From assembly GCA_937995995.1 (NCBI GenBank), contig CALKIP010000183.1, positions 1 through 18,627 of the forward strand: a stretch of DNA of 18,627 bases, given 5' to 3'. Below are positions 14,931 to 18,627 of this stretch, piece after piece. The notes under the pieces are model-generated. The model did no database searches. It worked only from the letters and a program-made list of their open reading frames with translations, and had not been told where the DNA came from. Position 1 is the stretch's first letter; the number at the start of each line of letters is the position of its first letter. Position numbers and translations under genes: made by a program. This stretch comes from an uncultured bacterium (GTDB lineage Bacteria > Gemmatimonadota > Gemmatimonadetes > Longimicrobiales > RSA9).

Positions 14931-16676
14931 TCATCGCGCCGGACGCAGGTCGACCAGCCGCGCCTGCAGTTCGGTGCGACCGTTCCAATGGTTTTCCTCG
15001 AGCTGGAACGCCACGTCGAGCGGCTGCCCGGACAGCTCCAGCGGGTTCAGCCGGTCCGCCATGCGGAACCCGATCCCGCCGAGCCGGACGCCATCCTGCT
15101 CGAGCTCGACCTTGAGGTGGCCATCGCCCACGACGCGGGGCCGGCGCGCGAGCCCGACGCCGCGCGCCACCAGGACCGGCGTCGGATTGCCGACGCCGAA
15201 CGGCCCGAAGTGCCGTAGCATGCGGTACAGCTCCTCGTTCGCATCGGGGAGCCGGACCTCGACGTCGACCGCGACTTCCGCCACCAGATCCTCGGGTGAG
15301 AGCACCTCGTGCGCATACGCGTTCAGCGCTTCGCGGAACGCGTCGATCCGCTCGGGCCGGATGTCCAGCCCGGCGGCCGCCTTGTGGCCGCCGTAGCGCT
15401 CCAGGTACTCGCCACAGTGGTGCAGCGCCTCGTAGAGGTGGAAGCCGCGGATCGAGCGGGCGCTCCCGCGCGACGGGCCGCCCGCCGGGTCCAATGCGAC
15501 GAGTACCGTCGGCCTGTGGATCCGCTCGACCACCCGCGATGCGACGATCCCGATCACGCCCGGGTGCCAGCCGGCGCCCGCCAGTACGACGACGCGGTCG
15601 CGCTCGGGGTCGTAGTCGCGCTCCAGCATCTCGAGCGCTTCGGCCAGCGTCTGCCGGTCCACCGTCTGCCGCCGCCGGTTCTCGTCCTCGAGCCGCTCGG
15701 CGATACGGTCCGCCTCCACCTCCGATTCTGTGAGGAGGAGTTGCACGCCGAGTGCCGCTTCGCTCATTCGTCCGACGGCGTTGATCCGCGGTGCCAGCAC
15801 GTGTCCGACCTGCCCCGCAGTGAGCTCGCCGCCGCGGTCGGCCAGCCCGGACCGGCGGAGCAACGCCCGCAGCCCCGGGTTCTGCGTCTGGGAGAGCACG
15901 CGCAGCCCGTAACGCACGATGGCGCGGTTCTCACCGACCAGCGGCGCAAGATCCGCGACCGTCGCGAGTGAGACCAGATCCAGGTGGTAGAGGAGCGGCT
16001 CCGGATCCTCGCCCCGCGCCGAATGGAGCGCCCAGCAGAGCTTGAAAGCCACGCCCGCGCCCGCGAGCCCCTTGGCGGGGTAGGCACAGTCGCTCCGGTT
16101 CGGGTTGACCACTGCCGCCGCCGGTGGAAGCCGCTCGCCCGGCGTGTGATGGTCGGTGACGATGACGTCGATCCCCGCGGCACTCGCCTCCGCGATCGCA
16201 TCATGAGCCAGGATCCCGCAGTCGCCCGTCAGGATCAGCGACGCGCCGACCTCACGCGCCCGCGCGAGACCCGCGGGCCCGAGATCGTAGCCGTCCGTCA
16301 TGCGGTGCGGCACGAACGGCTCGACGCGCCCGCCCAGTGCCCGGAGCACTCGGGTGTACAGCGTGGTCGATACGATCCCATCCACGTCGTAGTCGCCGTG
16401 GACCAGGATCGTTTCGCCACGCCGGAGCGCCGTGTTCAGCCGCTCGACCGCGGCCTCCATCCCCGCCATCTCGAACGGGTCGTGGAGCTGATCGAGCCGT
16501 GGACGCAGATAGTGCTTCGCCGCCGCTTCGTCGTCGAATCCACGCATGACGAGCAGGCGGCACACGGGCTCGGGCAGCCGCAGCGAACGGTGCAGCGCCG
16601 CTACCGTGCCGTCGAGCGCCGTGCCACGAGGCACCCAGCGTCGGGGCGGAGTCGGAATCTTCACCGGTTGAAGCAT
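14931..16676 (-). CDS. recJ: single-stranded-DNA-specific exonuclease RecJ
   Basis: A 581-residue DHH/DHHA1 protein of standard RecJ length, a 5'-3' single-strand exonuclease in RecFOR recombination and mismatch repair. The metal-binding motifs are HGDYDVDG (His93, Asp95, Asp97, Asp99), GDCGI (Asp152) and TDHHTPG (Asp175, His176, His177). These are followed by NPNRSDCAYPAKGLAGAG and LATVADLAPLVGENR. The DHHA1 domain has SARSIRGFHLYEAL and YGGHKAAAGL, and the C-terminal OB-like domain includes GPFGVGNPTPVL. The ATG at 16676 has no clear Shine-Dalgarno sequence; a predicted promoter would start the mRNA at or next to the ATG. It probably begins a transcription unit continuing into rsmD, coaD and pta. 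Confidence 0.97.
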   Translation of the reverse strand: MLQPVKIPTPPRRWVPRGTALDGTVAALHRSLRLPEPVCRLLVMRGFDDEAAAKHYLRPRLDQLHDPFEMAGMEAAVERLNTALRRGETILVHGDYDVDGIVSTTLYTRVLRALGGRVEPFVPHRMTDGYDLGPAGLARAREVGASLILTGDCGILAHDAIAEASAAGIDVIVTDHHTPGERLPPAAAVVNPNRSDCAYPAKGLAGAGVAFKLCWALHSARGEDPEPLLYHLDLVSLATVADLAPLVGENRAIVRYGLRVLSQTQNPGLRALLRRSGLADRGGELTAGQVGHVLAPRINAVGRMSEAALGVQLLLTESEVEADRIAERLEDENRRRQTVDRQTLAEALEMLERDYDPERDRVVVLAGAGWHPGVIGIVASRVVERIHRPTVLVALDPAGGPSRGSARSIRGFHLYEALHHCGEYLERYGGHKAAAGLDIRPERIDAFREALNAYAHEVLSPEDLVAEVAVDVEVRLPDANEELYRMLRHFGPFGVGNPTPVLVARGVGLARRPRVVGDGHLKVELEQDGVRLGGIGFRMADRLNPLELSGQPLDVAFQLEENHWNGRTELQARLVDLRPAR

Positions 16677-16684
16677 GGGCGCTC

Positions 16685-16714
16685 AAGCTAGTGGCCGACG
16701 CCCGCCCGAGGCAA
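16685..16714 (-). promoter_or_regulatory. predicted promoter of recJ, possibly giving a leaderless mRNA
   Basis: On the minus strand TTGCCT (16714-16709) is separated by 18 bp from TAGCTT (16690-16685). The same -10 hexamer occurs in the rex promoter. Only 8 nt lie between the -10 and the recJ ATG, so transcription would start at or just before the start codon. This fits the lack of a ribosome binding site. Confidence 0.45.
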
Positions 16715-16721
16715 GACGAGA

Positions 16722-16753
16722 AACGGGCAGCCCGCCATTGCGGACCGCCCGTT
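16722..16753 (-). terminator. intrinsic terminator after the zinc-ribbon gene
   Basis: On the minus strand AACGGGCGGTCCGC and GCGGGCTGCCCGTT form a 14-bp stem with two G-U pairs around an AATG tetraloop. A T-rich tail (TCTCGTCTT) follows. The hairpin begins within the stop codon of the zinc-ribbon gene and ends 45 bp before recJ, so it should separate recJ from the genes upstream of it. Confidence 0.75.
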
Positions 16754-17460
16754 CACTCTCCCGGCATCAGGATCACGCCGCACGCCTCGCAGCGGAACAG
16801 CGACGTCGCCTGCCGGATCTCCGCCTGCTGCTGGATCGGGATCATCCCGTAGCAGTGCCCACAGGCGCCGTCCGGCGTCACCTTTGTGATCACGACCCGG
16901 GACTTGCCGGCCTTGACGCGCTCGTAGAGCCGCGCCGCCTTCGGGTCCAGGCGCACGAACTGGTTCTCTCGACGATCGCGCAGAACCGCGAGCTCGTGCT
17001 CGACCGCTCCGCGAGCCTCCAGAACCTCGGCCCGTCGCGGCTCCATCCCCGACCGCGCATCCCCGAGCTTGCGCTCCAGCTCGTCCTGCTTCAGCTCGGT
17101 CCGCGTGATCTCCTCCATCACGTCGATCGCCTCCCCCTCGTCCGCCTCCACGGCGGTGCGGATGAGGTGGATCTCCGTGCGGATCGCCGATTCCTCCCGT
17201 TGGTTTCGGACACGCTCGAGCCGCTCCTCCGTTCGCTTCAGGCGATCGCGCTTGTCTTCCGCGGCACGGTTCAGGCGCTTCGACTCGTCACGCAGCTCCT
17301 CGAGCCGCTTGCGCATCGCCATGAACTCCTGCTCGAGCGCCACGACCGGCGCCTCGACCTCCTCCAACTGCGGATCGAACGCAGTGAGTTTCTCCTCCGT
17401 CAGGCGGATCTCCTCGTCCAACTCCTGCAGCGCCACTAGGGATCGGTAGAGTTCTTCCAT
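16753..17460 (-). CDS. coiled-coil protein with C-terminal C4 zinc ribbon
   Basis: A 235-residue protein. Residues about 5-170 are rich in Glu, Arg, Leu and Lys in heptad-like order and should form a long antiparallel coiled coil. The C-terminal domain has two CxxC pairs, CGHC (Cys200, Cys203) and CEAC (Cys224, Cys227), making a C4-type zinc ribbon. This architecture matches a widespread bacterial family of uncertain function, suspected of nucleic-acid or ribosome-related roles. The ATG at 17460 has AGGAG directly upstream, with a spacing shorter than usual. A TTG nine codons earlier, with AGGA about 6 nt before it, is an alternative start. The gene follows dnaG across the hairpin array and ends in a strong terminator. 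Confidence 0.88.
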   Translation of the reverse strand: MEELYRSLVALQELDEEIRLTEEKLTAFDPQLEEVEAPVVALEQEFMAMRKRLEELRDESKRLNRAAEDKRDRLKRTEERLERVRNQREESAIRTEIHLIRTAVEADEGEAIDVMEEITRTELKQDELERKLGDARSGMEPRRAEVLEARGAVEHELAVLRDRRENQFVRLDPKAARLYERVKAGKSRVVITKVTPDGACGHCYGMIPIQQQAEIRQATSLFRCEACGVILMPGE

Positions 17461-17537
17461 TCTCCTACACTTGTTGAGGGTTTCCAAATGGGTCCTACTC
17501 GGTCCGGCCGACTCCGTCCTATCGTTCGGGCAAGCGC

Positions 17538-17564
17538 GCGCGGGGAAACTCTACCTCCCCGCGC
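17538..17564. repeat. isolated 9-bp GC-rich hairpin between dnaG and the zinc-ribbon gene
   Basis: GCGCGGGGA (17538-17546) pairs perfectly with TCCCCGCGC (17556-17564) around a 9-nt loop. On the coding (minus) strand no T-run follows, so it is not a typical terminator. It lies 15 bp beyond the hairpin array and might be an RNA stabiliser or a degraded array member. Confidence 0.6.
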
Positions 17565-17579
17565 ACGCCAACCGCCCCC

Positions 17580-17702
17580 GCTGCAAGCAGCACTCCCGCC
17601 GCCGTAAGGCGGCCCTCCCGCCGGCGCCAGCCGGTACTCCCGCCGGCCGAAGGCCGGCCCTCCCGCTGCAGTAATGCAGCCCTCCGGCCGGCATGGGCCG
17701 GC
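17580..17702 (-). repeat. tandem array of six small hairpins, 22-bp period
   Basis: Six adjacent perfect or near-perfect palindromes lie at 17580-17591, 17598-17613, 17620-17635, 17642-17658, 17665-17680 and 17687-17702. Each has a 5-7-bp stem and a 2-4-nt loop. The linkers between them are 6 nt. Read on the minus strand, in order, they are CGGAGG, GGGAGG, GGGAGT, GGGAGG and GGGAGT. The stem sequences differ between units but stay self-complementary. The array begins 4 nt after the dnaG stop codon, so it would be in the 3' untranslated or intercistronic RNA of dnaG. Confidence 0.85.
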
Positions 17703-17706
17703 GGAG

Positions 17707-18627
17707 TCAACTCCTCCGTAAGTACCTTCTATATCTAGCACTTAGCTTAAACCCCAGATCGGAGAGTTCGGATCCGAGTGCCTGTAGCGAGCGCTTCGCC
17801 TCCGTCAGTTCGCGGAGCATTTCCACGTCGGCGTCACTGCCACGGGCCTGCATCTCCGTCCTGAGTCGGTCGATCCGCTCGAAGAGCGGCTGTGCCCGCA
17901 GCTCGACCACCAGGTCCTGGAAGATCCGATCGCCGTCGCCAAGCTCCTCGGGGTCGCCGAGGAGTTCCTCGAGCTGGGCGCGTGCCGCATCGCCGAGTTC
18001 GAGTACCGTCGGGTCGCGACCCTGAAGCCCCCCGCGCCGGACCAGCTCCTGGAAGAGCTCTCGATAGGCCTCGTCCGTCAACCCCTCGGGCCCGAGCGCC
18101 TCGGCAGCCTGTGTGATCCGGTTCTCGTCGCGCAGCATGAGGAGGAGCAGGAGACGCTCTCCGGCCGGGCGGGACCTTCGGCGTTTACGCTCCGGCCGCG
18201 GCTCTCCTCGCGGCCGCACTTCGATGCGACGTGCCCCGACCTGCGGCCTCTCCAGCCGAAGCTCCGACTCCAGCGTATCCCTCGTGACGCCGGTCCGCTC
18301 CACCACGCGGCTCAGGTAGATGTCGCGCAGCACCGGGTCTGCGGCGGCACGCAGCGTGGGCAGGAGGCCATCCAGCGCCTTGCGCACGCCGTCGGCACCT
18401 TCGAAGTACCCGCGCGCTTCCAGGATCCGTAACTTTCGGTCGAGGACGTCGACGGCGGCATCCAGATACGGCTTGAGCGCGTCCGCGCCCCCGCGTCGCA
18501 CCAGAGAATCCGGATCCTCGCCCGGAGGGAGCGTGACCACGAGGGGATGGACCTTTGCCGCGAGGAGTGCGTCGGCCGTGCGGAAGGTGGCGCGTAGACC
18601 CGCCTTGTCGCTGTCGTAGAGGAGCAG
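17707..18627 (-). CDS. dnaG: DNA primase, C-terminal part (cut by window edge)
   Basis: The last 306 residues of a DnaG primase; the N-terminal zinc-binding and RNA-polymerase domains lie beyond the window. The visible part starts inside the TOPRIM domain at LLLYDSDKAG, with the metal-binding Asp pair at residues 5 and 7 of this fragment. Ser stands between them where many DnaG proteins have Gly. The family motif PPGEDPDSLVRRGG follows at 34-47. After a helical stretch there is a basic linker (PRPERKRRRSR) and then a helical C-terminal domain that should contact the DnaB helicase. The gene ends at TGA 17709-17707. DnaG lays down RNA primers for replication. The zinc-ribbon gene follows after the hairpin array. 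Confidence 0.93.
   Translation of the reverse strand: MLLYDSDKAGLRATFRTADALLAAKVHPLVVTLPPGEDPDSLVRRGGADALKPYLDAAVDVLDRKLRILEARGYFEGADGVRKALDGLLPTLRAAADPVLRDIYLSRVVERTGVTRDTLESELRLERPQVGARRIEVRPRGEPRPERKRRRSRPAGERLLLLLMLRDENRITQAAEALGPEGLTDEAYRELFQELVRRGGLQGRDPTVLELGDAARAQLEELLGDPEELGDGDRIFQDLVVELRAQPLFERIDRLRTEMQARGSDADVEMLRELTEAKRSLQALGSELSDLGFKLSARYRRYLRRS

Overview
This window is a gene-dense stretch of high-GC bacterial chromosome in which every supportable gene lies on the minus strand. Transcription therefore runs from the right edge (position 18627) to the left edge (position 1). No rRNA, tRNA, phage or transposase gene is visible. The base composition, the UMF1-type transporter, the stand-alone Rex regulator, the GAF-SpoIIE partner-switching genes and the dispersed 'GCAGAG'/'GGAGGCAC' intergenic repeat suggest an environmental Gemmatimonadota-like bacterium. 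That placement is an inference and is not proven by any marker in the window.

Right block (about 8094-18627): the 3' part of dnaG (primase) is followed by a short intergenic stretch filled with an array of small hairpins. A coiled-coil/zinc-ribbon protein comes next and ends in a strong intrinsic terminator. Then come recJ, rsmD, coaD and pta, with rsmD-coaD and coaD-pta each overlapping by 4 bp. After these lies a partner-switching signalling set: a STAS anti-anti-sigma protein, an RsbW-like ATPase/kinase and a GAF-SpoIIE phosphatase. It runs directly into rsmA (KsgA) and a UMF1-family MFS transporter with gaps of only 1-4 bp. The block combines DNA repair and replication, ribosome maturation, CoA/acetyl-phosphate metabolism and stress-type signalling.

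Middle (7568-8093): this is the only large gap without a gene. It holds the rex promoter with a perfect 18-bp Rex operator, and two interleaved pairs of inverted repeats that include a 4 x 8-bp tandem repeat. A possible terminator lies at the transporter end.

Left block (1-7567): rex heads a run of same-strand genes: rex, arcA (arginine deiminase), a DnaQ-like exonuclease, an MBL-fold hydrolase, thiolase, bioY, a CPBP membrane protease, a 3-hydroxyacyl-CoA dehydrogenase and the start of an acyl-CoA dehydrogenase. Several junctions are translationally coupled (GTGA, ATGA, or a 2-bp gap). Because Rex senses NADH/NAD+, the sequence suggests a redox-controlled operon joining arginine catabolism to C4/short-chain acyl-CoA metabolism. 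A terminator-like hairpin over the bioY stop codon may split or attenuate the distal part.

The observations most worth following are the Rex operator and promoter with its unusual gene content, the covarying hairpin array after dnaG, and the interleaved inverted repeat in front of rex.
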